From the NCBI GenBank assembly GCA_049890035.1, contig JBMHCG010000050.1, positions 1-64,000 on the forward strand: DNA of 64,000 nt. The letters run 5' to 3'. Origin of the DNA: UBA11891 sp049890035. GTDB taxonomy: Bacteria > Bacteroidota > Bacteroidia > Flavobacteriales > Flavobacteriaceae. Position numbers and translations under genes: made by a program. Numbering within the stretch: position 1 is the stretch's first letter; each line of letters opens with the position of its first letter. The notes below the pieces were generated by a model. That model was not told the origin of the DNA. It made no database searches and saw only the letters and a program-made list of their open reading frames with translations. Below are positions 1-9,722 of the stretch, piece after piece.

Positions 1-98
1 TATAGCAATGGGGCTCACCTCTTCCCATCCCGAACAGAGAAGTTAAGCCCATTAGCGCCGATGGTACTGCCCTCCGGTGGGAGAGTAGGTCGCCGCCT
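1..98 (+). rRNA. rrf: 5S ribosomal RNA, 3' part
   Basis: The first ~98 bases carry the conserved 5S core (CCCATCCCGAACAGAGAAG, then GCGCCGATGGTACTGCC and GGGAGAGTAGGTCGCCGCC). The 5' end lies outside the window, so this is the end of an rRNA operon read on the + strand. A terminator follows directly. The exact 3' end is estimated. Confidence 0.93.
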
Positions 99-103
99 TC
101 TTC

Positions 104-140
104 AAAACCCTCTTTACAATCCGTATCGAGGGTTTTTTTT
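104..140 (+). terminator. Rho-independent terminator of the rRNA operon
   Basis: AAAACCCTC (104-112) can pair with GAGGGTTTT (128-136) around a ~15-nt loop, and the right arm runs into a T8 tract. It lies just after the 5S gene. Confidence 0.85.
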
Positions 141-233
141 ATGGACAAAAGATGCGGATAGTGGGTATGAATCTATTAAATCCCTACTGATCAAAAAGCA
201 AGCTGTTGTACTGTATTCCTGATTGACTATCGC

Positions 234-680
234 TTAGAATTCATTATTTTTCATAAAATCAAAAGCTCCTTTCCGAAGTGAGATGCCATACTCCAAATAG
301 GCTTTTAGGCAAGCCAAAAAATTGCCCCATCCTCCTGAATTTTCGACCAGCCAGTTGAGATTTTCTTCATTGCGTTCTTTTTCCCCTTCGGTTACCCGTA
401 CCAAGGTGCTATCCGCTGTAAGTTCCTCTAGTTCCATAGTGACAACTGTATCGGGATCCCATACAAAAGAGATAGAGTGATGGGGTTCTATTTTTATTTT
501 TGAGATGGGAAACCGTTCTTTAAACTCGGGGAATTTCCACAACAGCACTTTGCCCGATTCCAAACGTCCATTGCTTTCCGATATAAAATATTGAGTCATT
601 TTGTCGGGGTCTACAATACCTTCAAACACCACGGCTAGGGGTTGAAGAATTTGCAAGGCGGCTTTGGCTTTAAGTTTCAT
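234..680 (-). CDS. SRPBCC / AHSA1-like domain protein
   Basis: 148 aa, no signal peptide. The pattern fits the START/Bet v1-like AHSA1 branch: an N-terminal beta strand, then a 'VFEGIVDPDKMTQYF' segment and a C-terminal amphipathic helix beginning 'ENSGGWGNFLACLKAYLE'. Proteins of this type bind small hydrophobic ligands or act as Hsp90-activator-like folds; no substrate can be read from the sequence. It is a single gene, antisense to the rRNA operon, and faces no partner. The ATG at 678-680 gives the usual family N-terminus. Confidence 0.8.
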   Translation of the reverse strand: MKLKAKAALQILQPLAVVFEGIVDPDKMTQYFISESNGRLESGKVLLWKFPEFKERFPISKIKIEPHHSISFVWDPDTVVTMELEELTADSTLVRVTEGEKERNEENLNWLVENSGGWGNFLACLKAYLEYGISLRKGAFDFMKNNEF

Positions 681-787
681 TGGGTTGCTTGATCAGTGAA
701 CAACACTGAATGTTTATTTGTGTCTTTCAATAATTTAAAAATTTTCTACAACTAAATTTCTTGTAGATGTTAACCATAAGTAAATAG

Positions 788-1162
788 CTATGATACTATA
801 GGTTTACGCAGTATCTTTTCCATCTTTCGGCCTTTGGCCAATTCGTCAACCAACTTATCCATATAGCGTGCTTTACGGGTGAGGGGGAATTCGATCTCTT
901 CAATTCTGTAACCACAAATAACTCCGGTTATCAGCACTGCGTGAGGATGTAACTGGGCCCGATCAAAAAAGGTTTGAAAGGTCGCTTTTTCTTTGATTAA
1001 TTGGTGAATTGTTGCAGCGTCAAAGCCTGTTAACCATTCGATCACTGTGTGCAATTCGGCTAGGGTTCGTCCTTTTTTTTCAATTTTGGTCACATAGTGG
1101 GGATAGACCGATGCGAAGGTCATTTGGGCGATGCGTTCGTTTTGGGCCGTGGTAACTTTCAT
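788..1162 (-). CDS. DUF2200 family protein
   Basis: 124 aa, cytosolic. The N-terminal 'RIAQMTFASVYPHYVTKIEKKGR' region, 'VIEWLTGFD' and the 'LIKEKATFQTFFDRA' motif are those of the DUF2200 family, whose function is unknown. Length matches the family (about 110-125 aa). It is a lone gene between two other minus-strand genes with ~30-100 bp gaps. Confidence 0.85.
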   Translation of the reverse strand: MKVTTAQNERIAQMTFASVYPHYVTKIEKKGRTLAELHTVIEWLTGFDAATIHQLIKEKATFQTFFDRAQLHPHAVLITGVICGYRIEEIEFPLTRKARYMDKLVDELAKGRKMEKILRKPIVS

Positions 1163-1192
1163 TCCGTTAGTTGATTGACAGCTTAGATGGTT

Positions 1193-1684
1193 TTAGGTGG
1201 GACTACCACAACAATGGTCTTTAGCGGGTTGGGGGGCTTGGACAGTATCATAGCCTTCCCACTGTTCCATGACCTCTGGAGCAGGTCGCGCATTATTTCC
1301 CTCTCCATAGACCGTAGCTGAACCATGGGTGTAAAAAACCTCCCAATGGACCCCCTGTGGATCACTGATCCAAGATTTTTCACTTTTGGCATAGCAGCAG
1401 GTCGCTTCGCCTTCAGCAAAGATAGTGCCTTGGGCTGCTTCCATTTGTCCATAAACTTTTTGGAGTTCTTGTGGGGTGTCGGCTTGTATACCCAAATGCC
1501 TTATGCCCGAACCACTTTGACCAGCGGGATTTGTTGACAAAGCAAAGTTAACCTTTGGATCTTCTAGCATCCATTTGGCATAGTCGGGTTTGGTGAGCGT
1601 GGGGGGCGTATTGAACAGTGCCGTGTAAAAAGAGATGCTTTCTTCCAGATCGGTTACGCGTAGGTGGACGTGAAATCGTTTCAT
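1193..1684 (-). CDS. ArsI/CadI-like VOC-family dioxygenase (glyoxalase fold)
   Basis: 163 aa when started at the ATG 1682-1684; a TTG three codons upstream is open but unnecessary. The vicinal-oxygen-chelate fold is seen in 'HVHLRVTDLEESISFYTALF' with metal-ligand His residues, 'GIRHLGIQ' and the C-terminal 'HWEVFY' Glu. The Cys-Cys pair in 'EATCCYAKSEKSWISDPQG' and a C-terminal 'CCGSP' tail are hallmarks of the ArsI C-As lyase/CadI group, which cleaves methyl from trivalent organoarsenicals. No arsR, arsM or efflux gene is adjacent, so the physiological substrate is inferred only from family. Confidence 0.8.
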   Translation of the reverse strand: MKRFHVHLRVTDLEESISFYTALFNTPPTLTKPDYAKWMLEDPKVNFALSTNPAGQSGSGIRHLGIQADTPQELQKVYGQMEAAQGTIFAEGEATCCYAKSEKSWISDPQGVHWEVFYTHGSATVYGEGNNARPAPEVMEQWEGYDTVQAPQPAKDHCCGSPT

Positions 1685-1870
1685 AGTCTGCAATTTAGGT
1701 GTTAGTCATGTCAAGGTACAAATTCCTTTTTTAAAATGTATAAGCGTCCTTTTTGCCTGTGCCTATAATCGATTTATTTTATAGAAACAATATCAAAAAA
1801 CAAGGCAAAAAAACCGTTATAAAAATGAAGCACTACTAACCAAAATATACCCTTGTTGTATGAGTAGCTG

Positions 1871-2416
1871 TTATTTTCTCAGCCATTTTCGTGCATTTTT
1901 TAGCAATGCCAATGTTGCTAGGGTCAAGACCACAGCACCCGAATCAAACATTACATCTTCCCAGCTGCCAACGCGTTGGGGAAGGCCGTACTGCACCCCC
2001 TCATCAATAAGTCCAACGGCAATACAACAAAGTCCTGTCATGAGCCCTACCCATTTGGGCTCTTGAGCCGTTTTATATCGTGTTTCAAAAGCTTTGTACA
2101 CACAATAGGTAAGGATACAATATTCAATAATATGACTGCGCTCACTAGCGGACAATCGGAGTAAAAACATAATGAATACGGCACCCAAACCGAGGCGTAA
2201 GGCCCATATTTCCCAGCGGTCTCGGAGTGAAAGTCCTCCCATCAGCACACTGGTACCAATCAAGAGCATGCTGAGAAGGAATACCGCTGCATGACTGTTT
2301 TGGTCCGTCCACCATTGCTGTAAGGGACTGCCTACGAAAAGCGTGGCAAATATCAACAGCGCGACCAAGGCACTGCAGCGCCAATAATACTGTTCGGAAA
2401 AATACAATCGTTGCAT
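1871..2416 (-). CDS. VanZ-like integral membrane protein
   Basis: 181 aa with about five hydrophobic segments. The core 'SERSHIIEYCILTYCVYKAF' followed by 'AVGLIDEGVQYGLPQRVGSWEDVMFD' is the VanZ-like pattern (His/Glu in one helix, then a D-E-Q/P-R loop and W-D-D/N). VanZ-like proteins sit in the inner membrane; most have no established role outside glycopeptide resistance. A tail-to-head gap of 14 bp separates it from the upstream SRPBCC gene, so it is probably cotranscribed. Confidence 0.75.
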   Translation of the reverse strand: MQRLYFSEQYYWRCSALVALLIFATLFVGSPLQQWWTDQNSHAAVFLLSMLLIGTSVLMGGLSLRDRWEIWALRLGLGAVFIMFLLRLSASERSHIIEYCILTYCVYKAFETRYKTAQEPKWVGLMTGLCCIAVGLIDEGVQYGLPQRVGSWEDVMFDSGAVVLTLATLALLKNARKWLRK

Positions 2417-2430
2417 AAAAAGGTGAATTA

Positions 2431-2964
2431 TTATTCCAACTGATTTTTTAAATTTTGTAACCCTTCGTCAAATTGGGTCCGCATTTCGTCTTCGAAACGA
2501 GTTAAAAGTAAAATATTCTTAGGGTAAGGCAAACTCCCTTCGCAGCCCCAAACCACATAGGTGTTTACCGAATCTTTTGGGGTCGTTGTAAAATAGGCCG
2601 CGACCTGTCCAGTATAGGGTTTTTCAAAACGAAGTTCGGTATCAATGCGCCTATTGGTTATCAGTCCAGTGATTTCCTGTTCCCCCGTTCCCACCTGGGG
2701 ATGGTTACTTTCCCAACGGGCAACAAAGCCGATGGTCCCGTCAGTTCCGCGATAGCTGTTTTTTATATCTGGATCCAGTGCCGCCCAGGGTCCAAACTCA
2801 TTTTGATTTTTTAACTGGGTCAAATAAGCGTAGACACTATCACTGTTTTGATGGACGATAATACCGGTGGAAATATGATAGGTTTTGGGAACAAACAAGG
2901 CAGTAAGTAAAGGGATTGCAATGAGAATTAGGATAACAATAAGCAGGGTTTTAAGTGTTTTCAT
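2431..2964 (-). CDS. SRPBCC family protein with N-terminal membrane anchor
   Basis: 177 aa. Residues ~5-25 form one hydrophobic helix (anchor or uncleaved signal). The rest fits the polyketide-cyclase/SRPBCC group: 'SDSVYAYLTQLKNQNEFGPW', a 'IGFVARWESN' strand and a C-terminal helix 'LTRFEDEMRTQFDEGLQNLK'. The ligand is unknown. Its ATG overlaps the stop of the upstream SRPBCC gene (ATGA at 2961-2964), which indicates translational coupling. Confidence 0.8.
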   Translation of the reverse strand: MKTLKTLLIVILILIAIPLLTALFVPKTYHISTGIIVHQNSDSVYAYLTQLKNQNEFGPWAALDPDIKNSYRGTDGTIGFVARWESNHPQVGTGEQEITGLITNRRIDTELRFEKPYTGQVAAYFTTTPKDSVNTYVVWGCEGSLPYPKNILLLTRFEDEMRTQFDEGLQNLKNQLE

Positions 2965-3410
2965 AGGGTTTGGGGTTTAATAGATTCGACAAAATATTTA
3001 AAGTCCTCAATATGACGTTGACTTTTCTTTCTAAAGAGTTTGGGAGCGATGACACTTAATAGCTTAGTCAAGCCCATGAGCTTAAGACGGGTATGGGTTT
3101 CGAGTAAGGTGTGTTGGTTTGCCAAAGGGACAAAGATATAGCGCACTTCCGATATGCCATATTCACTATCGAACTGAAACCCATAGCAGTGCGGATAACT
3201 TTTTTCGATGAGGGTTTGATAGAATACTTTTTGTTTTTTACCCATTTGAAATACCATGCGGGTTCGACTGCCCAACCTGCCCTTTTGTCCCTGGACTGTA
3301 TGAAATGAATACAATCCTTTCATCCATTTTCTTAAATAACGCGTATCAAGAAACAGACGCAAAACAAGGTTTCGGTCTCTATGGATGCGTACCGAGTTGG
3401 TATATTTCAT
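2961..3410 (-). CDS. SRPBCC family protein, coupled to a second SRPBCC gene
   Basis: 149 aa. 'NSVRIHRDRNLVLRLFLD' with 'LRKWMKGLYSF', and central strands ending in 'YIFVPLANQHTLLETHTRLKL', are typical of SRPBCC ligand-binding proteins. It is the first gene of a short minus-strand run (SRPBCC, SRPBCC, VanZ-like). Function is not known; the pairing suggests they act together. Confidence 0.72.
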   Translation of the reverse strand: MKYTNSVRIHRDRNLVLRLFLDTRYLRKWMKGLYSFHTVQGQKGRLGSRTRMVFQMGKKQKVFYQTLIEKSYPHCYGFQFDSEYGISEVRYIFVPLANQHTLLETHTRLKLMGLTKLLSVIAPKLFRKKSQRHIEDFKYFVESIKPQTL

Positions 3411-3573
3411 GGGGCTCGCAGTTTACGTAAACCCAAGCATGGAAAATCCAAAACGGCAAATTGTAGTGGGAAAACAACGAGTGTTCTAGATATTCAATGG
3501 GGCATATTGCTCAAGGTACTAAAAATTTTAGAACCTTTGGCACGGATAGGAATACTCGCTAAAAAGAAACAGC

Positions 3574-5040
3574 TTATACAGCGGCCAAGTCGCCTGCTGT
3601 ATTTTTTTGGGGCAGGTTGGACCTCCCCATCAAATACGTGTCTATTTGGTGGGCTGCTTCTCGACCTTCGGAAATCGCCCAAACAATTAAAGACTGGCCC
3701 CTGCGGCAGTCACCCGCTACAAAAATATTTTTCTTTTCGGTCTGGTATTGGTCTTTTCCAGCGATGTTTCCCCTCTGGTCTAAGCGCAAACCAAACTGCT
3801 CGGGAAGCGACTGTTCAGGTCCTGTAAATCCGAGGGCTAATAATGCCAAATCACAAGGCCACTCTTTTTCGGTTCCCGGTCTTTCCACAAGTTGGGGTCG
3901 CTCCCCAGGGATTTTCTTCCATTCAACTTCTACCGTTTTTAAGGCTTTGATACGGCCCTTACCGTCGTCGATGAATGCTTTTGTTAGGATGCTCCATTCG
4001 CGGTGGCTTCCCTCTTTGTGTGAAGAGGACGTTTTTAGTTTGAATGGCCAATAGGGCCAGGGGTTTTCGTCGGTTCGCCCTTCCGCAGGCTTGGGAAGTA
4101 TTTCAAAATTGGTCACATTTTTGGCACCATGGCGATTGGAGGTACCAATGCAATCTGAACCGGTATCACCCCCCCCAATAACGATCACATTTTTGTCTTT
4201 GGCCAAATATTTGAGATCGCGGTCGTGTTGGCCGTCGACAGCTTTATTGTTGTGTGGCAAGAAATCCATTGCTTGCACCACACCTTCTAAATCGGCTCCA
4301 GGGATGGGCAATTCTCGTTTGATCGATGCTCCAGTACACAGCAAAACCGCATCGAAATCAGCTTCCAATTGTTCTGTTGTAATGGTTTTTCCAACTTCTA
4401 CGTTGCATTGGAAACGAATTCCTTCTGCTTCCAAGATGGCTAGCCGTCGGTCGATAATCTTTTTTTCCATTTTAAAATCTGGAATGCCATATCGTAACAA
4501 GCCCCCTATCTTGTTGTCTCTTTCGAATACAGTAATCTGGTGACCGGCTCGGTTCAATTGTTGTGCAGCGGCCAATCCAGCTGGGCCAGAACCTACAATG
4601 GCAACGGTTTTCCCAGTTCGAAGGGTGGGCGGTTGGGCTTGAATCCAGCCTTCTTTGAAACCGCGTTCGACGATATATTTTTCAATAAGTTCAATGGATA
4701 CTGGAGGATTGATGATCCCCAAAACACAAGCTTCTTCACAAGGTGCAGGACACAATCGACCTGTAAACTCTGGAAAATTATTGGTCGAATGTAATATATG
4801 AAGGGCTTTTTCCCATTCATTTTTATAGACCGCATCATTGAAGTCGGGGATCAAATTTCCCAGCGGGCAACCCGAATGACAAAAAGGAACCCCACAATCC
4901 ATACAGCGGGCACCTTGGTCTTGTAGTTGGGTATCTTCCGGGGTAATCGTAAACTCATTGTAATTTTCGATACGATCTTTGGGATCGACAACGGGTTCTA
5001 CTAGTTTCTCAATTTCTTTGAATCCTCTTAGTTTTCCCAT
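3574..5040 (-). CDS. gltD: Glutamate synthase (NADPH), small subunit
   Basis: 488 aa from the ATG at 5038-5040, one base after the gltB stop; an upstream in-frame Met lies inside gltB and is not needed. The small subunit passes electrons from NADPH to GltB for glutamine + 2-oxoglutarate -> 2 glutamate. Cysteines C46/C49/C54/C58 ('CMDCGVPFCHSGC') and C97/C101/C105 ('CPAPCEEAC') build the [4Fe-4S] clusters. 'VAIVGSGPAGLAAAQ' (~148) binds FAD and 'NVIVIGGGDTGSDC' (~290) NADPH. Full length for the family; cotranscribed with gltB. Confidence 0.96.
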   Translation of the reverse strand: MGKLRGFKEIEKLVEPVVDPKDRIENYNEFTITPEDTQLQDQGARCMDCGVPFCHSGCPLGNLIPDFNDAVYKNEWEKALHILHSTNNFPEFTGRLCPAPCEEACVLGIINPPVSIELIEKYIVERGFKEGWIQAQPPTLRTGKTVAIVGSGPAGLAAAQQLNRAGHQITVFERDNKIGGLLRYGIPDFKMEKKIIDRRLAILEAEGIRFQCNVEVGKTITTEQLEADFDAVLLCTGASIKRELPIPGADLEGVVQAMDFLPHNNKAVDGQHDRDLKYLAKDKNVIVIGGGDTGSDCIGTSNRHGAKNVTNFEILPKPAEGRTDENPWPYWPFKLKTSSSHKEGSHREWSILTKAFIDDGKGRIKALKTVEVEWKKIPGERPQLVERPGTEKEWPCDLALLALGFTGPEQSLPEQFGLRLDQRGNIAGKDQYQTEKKNIFVAGDCRRGQSLIVWAISEGREAAHQIDTYLMGRSNLPQKNTAGDLAAV

Positions 5041-5041
5041 C

Positions 5042-8000
5042 TTATTCCGTTTTTTCTTGTTGTGTTTGGGCCAACATCTCCAAGGCACGTTTGTAATCCG
5101 TTGGCATCACTTTAATAAACTTCTTACTGCTTTCGGGCCAGTCTTCTAGAATGGCCTTGGCTTTGATACTTTTGGTAAAATCCTTGTGATTGATCAGCAG
5201 GTTTTCTACCGTTTCACGATCTTGTTGGGTCAAGTCCTCCAATTCTACCATTTCCAAATTAAATTTCTTTTCGTCAAAGAGGCCATCCTCACCGTAAATG
5301 TAAGCAATTCCACCGCTCATCCCTGCGGCAAAATTTCGACCGAAATCACCGAGGATAACGGCAATCCCTCCTGTCATGTATTCACACCCGTGGTCACCAA
5401 TTCCTTCTACGATGGCTGTTGCTCCTGAGTTTCGAACACAGAATCGCTCTCCCGCAATTCCATTGATATAGGCTTCGCCTGCGGTAGCACCATAAAGTGC
5501 AACATTCCCGATAATTATGTTTTCTTCTGCCTTGAAGGTAGTTCCTTCGGGAACTTGAGCTACTAATTTGGCACCTGATAAACCTTTCCCAAAATAGTCG
5601 TTGGCGTTGCCACTAATTTTCATAAACAACCCCCGGGTGGCAAAGGCTCCAAAACTTTGACCGGCCGTTCCGTTGAATTTCAAACTAAGCGTATCCTCTG
5701 GTAAACCAGCAGCTCCATGAATTTTTGAAATCTCATTGCTCAGTAGGGCACCTACAGAACGGTTGGTGTTCTTGATATCAAATTCCAAGTGCTGTGCTTC
5801 TTTTCTGTAGACGGCTGGATGTGCTTTTTCAAGAATGTTAAAATCCAGTACGCCTTCTAAGCCATGGTTTTGCTCTTGGGTGTTGTAGACCTGAACATGA
5901 CTGGGGACATTCGGTTTGTAAAGAATATTCGATAAATCAATACCTTTGGCTTTGAAATGGTCCAAAGCTCTTTTCATATCGAGCTTTTGCGATTGCCCTA
6001 CCATTTCATCGATGGTTCTAAAACCAAGTGACGCCATGATTTTGCGTAGCTCCTCAGCCACGTAATAGAAGTAATTGATCACGTGTTCTGGTTGGCCCTT
6101 AAAATTCTTTCTTAAATCAGGATCTTGCGTGGCAATTCCTACAGGACAGGTATTTAAATGACAAGCGCGCATCATGATACAGCCTGAAGCAATCAATGGA
6201 GCGGTTGAAAATCCAAATTCTTCAGCCCCCAATAGACAAGCGACTGCAACATCACGGCCCGTTTTCATCTGACCGTCACACTCGAGCACGATACGACTTC
6301 GCAGGTCATTCAACACTAATGTTTGCTGTGCTTCAGCTATCCCAAGTTCCCAGGGTAGACCGGCATGTTTCAATGAGGTTAGCGGCGAGGCCCCAGTACC
6401 ACCATCGTATCCAGAGACCAATATCACGTCGGCTTTGGCCTTAGCCACTCCAGCCGCAATAGTTCCAACACCTACTTCAGATACTAGTTTGACGTTGATA
6501 CGGGCTTCTCTATTGGCGTTTTTTAAGTCATAGATTAGCTGGGCTAAGTCTTCGATCGAATAAATGTCATGATGGGGTGGGGGAGAAATCAAACCGACAT
6601 ATGGGGTTGAATTTCGTACCGAAGCAATATAGGGATTCACTTTGGGTCCCGGAAGTTGACCGCCTTCTCCAGGTTTGGCTCCTTGTGCCATTTTGATTTG
6701 AATCTCTTTGGCTGAGGACAGATAGTGACTAGATACTCCAAAGCGTCCTGATGCCACTTGTTTGATTGCACTATTACGCCAATTTCCATCCATGTCGGGT
6801 TGAAAACGTTTGGGATCTTCACCCCCCTCTCCCGAATTGCTTTTTCCACCAATTCTGTTCATGGCTATAGCCAAGTTTTCATGGGCTTCTTGGCTGATTG
6901 ACCCCAAAGACATTGCCCCTGTTTTAAAGCGTTTGACTATATCTGTCCAAGGTTCTACTTCTTCCAACGGAATGGGATCAAAACTCGAAAATTCAAACAG
7001 ACCGCGAAGGGTCATCAGTTTTTCGTTTTGCTCGTTGATCATTTCGGCATAAGCGTCATAGCTCTGTGGCTTGTTTTGACGAACAGCCATTTGCAGTTGG
7101 GCAATGCTATTGGGGTTAAGCATGTGGGCCTCTCCGTTGCGTCGCCAGCGGTAATCTCCTCCGATTTCTAAATCCATTCCCCCCAAACTTTCAGATCGAT
7201 AAGCTTTTTGGTGGCGTTGTTGGATTTCTTTTTCTATTTCATATAGTCCGATGCCTTCAATGCGGGAAGCTGTATTGCAAAAGAAGCGATTGACAAAGTT
7301 TTTCGATAGGCCTAAGGCTTCAAATATTTGGGCACCACGGTATGAATGCAAGGTAGAAATACCAATCTTATTCATCACTTTGATGATCCCTTTGGCAATG
7401 GCTTGGTTGAAATTAGCAATGGCTTGTTCACTTGAAAAACCTGTAATAACACCCGTCTCTACTTGATAATCGATTACTTCGTTGACCATGTAAGGATTGA
7501 TGGCACTGGCACCATAGCCAAAAAGTAGTGCAAAGTGGTGGGGTTCTCTGGGTTCCGCTGACTCAATGATGATACCAAAATCCGAGCGGCGTTCGTGCTT
7601 TTTCAGTGCGTTGTGCAAATGTGCACAGGCCAACAACATGGGGACAGGAGCCATCCTGTCGTTCACCCCCCGGTCGGATAAAATTATTATGTTGGCCCCA
7701 TTCTCAAGAGCTTTGAGTGTTTCTTTCACCATGGTATCTAAAGTAGCTTCCAAGGCATTCAATCCTTTTTCTACTGGGTATAGGGTAGAAATGGAAGTGG
7801 CTTGAAAGTCGGGATGCTCGATGTACTTGATCTTATCCAAATCTTCGTTCGAAATGACGGGGTTTTGAATGCGTAGCTTTTTAGCTTGTTCGGGTGATAT
7901 TTCAAAAATATTGCGATCGTTTCCTATACTCAAGCTTGTATCCGTAACAATTTCCTCGCGGATGCCATCCAATGGTGGGTTGGTAACCTGGGCAAACAAT

Positions 8001-9547
8001 TGCTTAAAGTAGTTGTACAACAATTGAGGGCGATCCGAAAGTACAGCGAGTGGGGTATCTGTCCCCATGGATCCAATCGCTTCTTTGCCCTGAATACCCA
8101 TGGGGGTGATGATGGTTTTGAGATCTTCTTGGGTGTACCCAAAAATTCGTAGTCGGGTTTCAAAGCTTTCGGCCTCTCTGGGGGTTTTATTCCCTGTGTA
8201 GGGAACCTCTTTGAGGGGGAGCAGATTGTTATCAACCCATTTTCTGTAGGGACGTTGGTTAACTATTTCCGATTTGATCTCTTCATCCTTAACAATCCGA
8301 CCTTCATCCATATTGACCAAGAACATCTTTCCTGGTTCCAAACGCCCATGCATTTCTATATTGTCTGGGGCAATATCCAACACCCCCGTTTCCGATGACA
8401 TCACTACATAACCGTCTTTGGTCAGGGTGTATCGAGAAGGACGCAATCCGTTTCGATCGAGTAAGGCACCGATATACTTTCCGTCTGTAAAAGGAATGGA
8501 GGCAGGACCGTCCCATGGTTCCATGATACAGGCATTGTATTCATAAAATGCCTTTTTGGCATCGTCCATGCTGCTGTGTTTCTCCCACGCTTCGGGCACC
8601 AACATCATCATGACTTCTGGGAGCGATCTTCCAGTAGCCAATAACAATTCAACCACCATATCCATAGAGGCAGAGTCAGATTTACCCGGTAGTATAATGG
8701 GTAGGATGGCTTTGATATCCTCCCCGAAAAATTCATTTTGCAACAATTCTTCTCGTGATTGCATGCGACTAAGATTGCCGCGGTAGGTGTTGATTTCACC
8801 ATTGTGGCACATGTAACGAAAGGGTTGTGCCAGATCCCAGGTGGGAAACGTATTGGTTGAAAAACGCTGATGCACTAGGGCCAAGCGAGTTACTACTTTG
8901 GGCTCATTCAAATCACGATAGTAGGCTTTGATATCTTCAGGGATCAACAACCCTTTATAAATTAATGTATGGGTGGAAAAACTGGGGAGATAAAAATAGT
9001 TGGCTTGGGACATTTTAGAGCCCCAAATCTTGTGTTCGCTGATTTTTCGTGCAATAAATAATTTGGTATTAAATTCCTGATCGCTTAGTTTTTCTTCACC
9101 TTGGCAAACAAATAGTTGTTGGATGTAGGGTTCGGTTTGTGCTGCAATGGCTCCTACATGACTGGGATCAACAGGGACTTTTCGCCATCCTAGGACGTGA
9201 AGACCCTGTTTGGTGATTTCGTTTTCAAAAGTTTGTACGCAATGGGCTCTCTGATTTTCTTTTTGGGGTAGAAAGACCATTCCTACCGCATATTCGTTCG
9301 CATCGGGCAATTCAAAATCACAGGATTCTTTGAGGAACTCATGCGGGATTTCAATTAAGATTCCCGCCCCATCACCGGTTTTACCATCGGCACTGACAGC
9401 ACCACGGTGTTCCAGCTTGTCGAGTATATCCAATGCCTTATGGATAATGTCATTTGTTTTTTTTCCATTGAGGCTACAAATGAATCCAGCACCACAGTTA
9501 TCGTGTTCGTAATCAGGGGAATAGAGTCCTTGTTGTTTTGGCAGCAT
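5042..9547 (-). CDS. gltB: Glutamate synthase (NADPH), large subunit
   Basis: 1,501 aa, full length. Order: class-II glutamine amidotransferase, central domain, FMN-binding TIM barrel and C-terminal beta-helix. The N-terminus 'MLPKQQGLYSPDYEHDNCGAGF' places the catalytic Cys at residue 18, so a 17-residue propeptide would be removed. 'CIMMRACHLNTCPVGIATQ' is the [3Fe-4S] binding motif. 'GQLPGPKVNPYIASVRNSTP' and 'YDGGTGASPLTSLKHAGLPW' form the FMN/2-oxoglutarate site. It is the first gene of gltB-gltD. A likely promoter -7 box is at 9573-9580. Confidence 0.97.
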   Translation of the reverse strand: MLPKQQGLYSPDYEHDNCGAGFICSLNGKKTNDIIHKALDILDKLEHRGAVSADGKTGDGAGILIEIPHEFLKESCDFELPDANEYAVGMVFLPQKENQRAHCVQTFENEITKQGLHVLGWRKVPVDPSHVGAIAAQTEPYIQQLFVCQGEEKLSDQEFNTKLFIARKISEHKIWGSKMSQANYFYLPSFSTHTLIYKGLLIPEDIKAYYRDLNEPKVVTRLALVHQRFSTNTFPTWDLAQPFRYMCHNGEINTYRGNLSRMQSREELLQNEFFGEDIKAILPIILPGKSDSASMDMVVELLLATGRSLPEVMMMLVPEAWEKHSSMDDAKKAFYEYNACIMEPWDGPASIPFTDGKYIGALLDRNGLRPSRYTLTKDGYVVMSSETGVLDIAPDNIEMHGRLEPGKMFLVNMDEGRIVKDEEIKSEIVNQRPYRKWVDNNLLPLKEVPYTGNKTPREAESFETRLRIFGYTQEDLKTIITPMGIQGKEAIGSMGTDTPLAVLSDRPQLLYNYFKQLFAQVTNPPLDGIREEIVTDTSLSIGNDRNIFEISPEQAKKLRIQNPVISNEDLDKIKYIEHPDFQATSISTLYPVEKGLNALEATLDTMVKETLKALENGANIIILSDRGVNDRMAPVPMLLACAHLHNALKKHERRSDFGIIIESAEPREPHHFALLFGYGASAINPYMVNEVIDYQVETGVITGFSSEQAIANFNQAIAKGIIKVMNKIGISTLHSYRGAQIFEALGLSKNFVNRFFCNTASRIEGIGLYEIEKEIQQRHQKAYRSESLGGMDLEIGGDYRWRRNGEAHMLNPNSIAQLQMAVRQNKPQSYDAYAEMINEQNEKLMTLRGLFEFSSFDPIPLEEVEPWTDIVKRFKTGAMSLGSISQEAHENLAIAMNRIGGKSNSGEGGEDPKRFQPDMDGNWRNSAIKQVASGRFGVSSHYLSSAKEIQIKMAQGAKPGEGGQLPGPKVNPYIASVRNSTPYVGLISPPPHHDIYSIEDLAQLIYDLKNANREARINVKLVSEVGVGTIAAGVAKAKADVILVSGYDGGTGASPLTSLKHAGLPWELGIAEAQQTLVLNDLRSRIVLECDGQMKTGRDVAVACLLGAEEFGFSTAPLIASGCIMMRACHLNTCPVGIATQDPDLRKNFKGQPEHVINYFYYVAEELRKIMASLGFRTIDEMVGQSQKLDMKRALDHFKAKGIDLSNILYKPNVPSHVQVYNTQEQNHGLEGVLDFNILEKAHPAVYRKEAQHLEFDIKNTNRSVGALLSNEISKIHGAAGLPEDTLSLKFNGTAGQSFGAFATRGLFMKISGNANDYFGKGLSGAKLVAQVPEGTTFKAEENIIIGNVALYGATAGEAYINGIAGERFCVRNSGATAIVEGIGDHGCEYMTGGIAVILGDFGRNFAAGMSGGIAYIYGEDGLFDEKKFNLEMVELEDLTQQDRETVENLLINHKDFTKSIKAKAILEDWPESSKKFIKVMPTDYKRALEMLAQTQQEKTE

Positions 9548-9572
9548 ACAATCGTTCTTTTCAGAGTAAACG

Positions 9573-9580
9573 CAAAATTA
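9573..9580 (-). promoter_or_regulatory. Candidate gltBD promoter, Bacteroidota -7 box
   Basis: On the minus strand TAATTTTG fits TAnnTTTG exactly and lies ~26 bp before the gltB ATG. No clear TTG at the ideal -33 spacing is visible, so this rests on the -7 box and position. Confidence 0.5.
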
Positions 9581-9722
9581 GGACTTTTCAAAAAGCTCCT
9601 TTGTTTTTTCACCCGCTAGTAACAGGTTTTTAATAGTTTGACGTATTAATGGTATATCCATTACTAATTTACTAGCAAAGGGTTCTTTTTTTTGAATAAA
9701 TTAAAATTTTACCTTAGCCGCC

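Noticed and set aside
3617..4543. Open frames on the plus strand opposite gltD
   Set aside because: They mirror the coding strand of a clear gltD and have no recognisable domains.
7500..8800. Several plus- and minus-strand frames inside gltB
   Set aside because: gltB is continuous and domain-complete; these are other-frame shadows.
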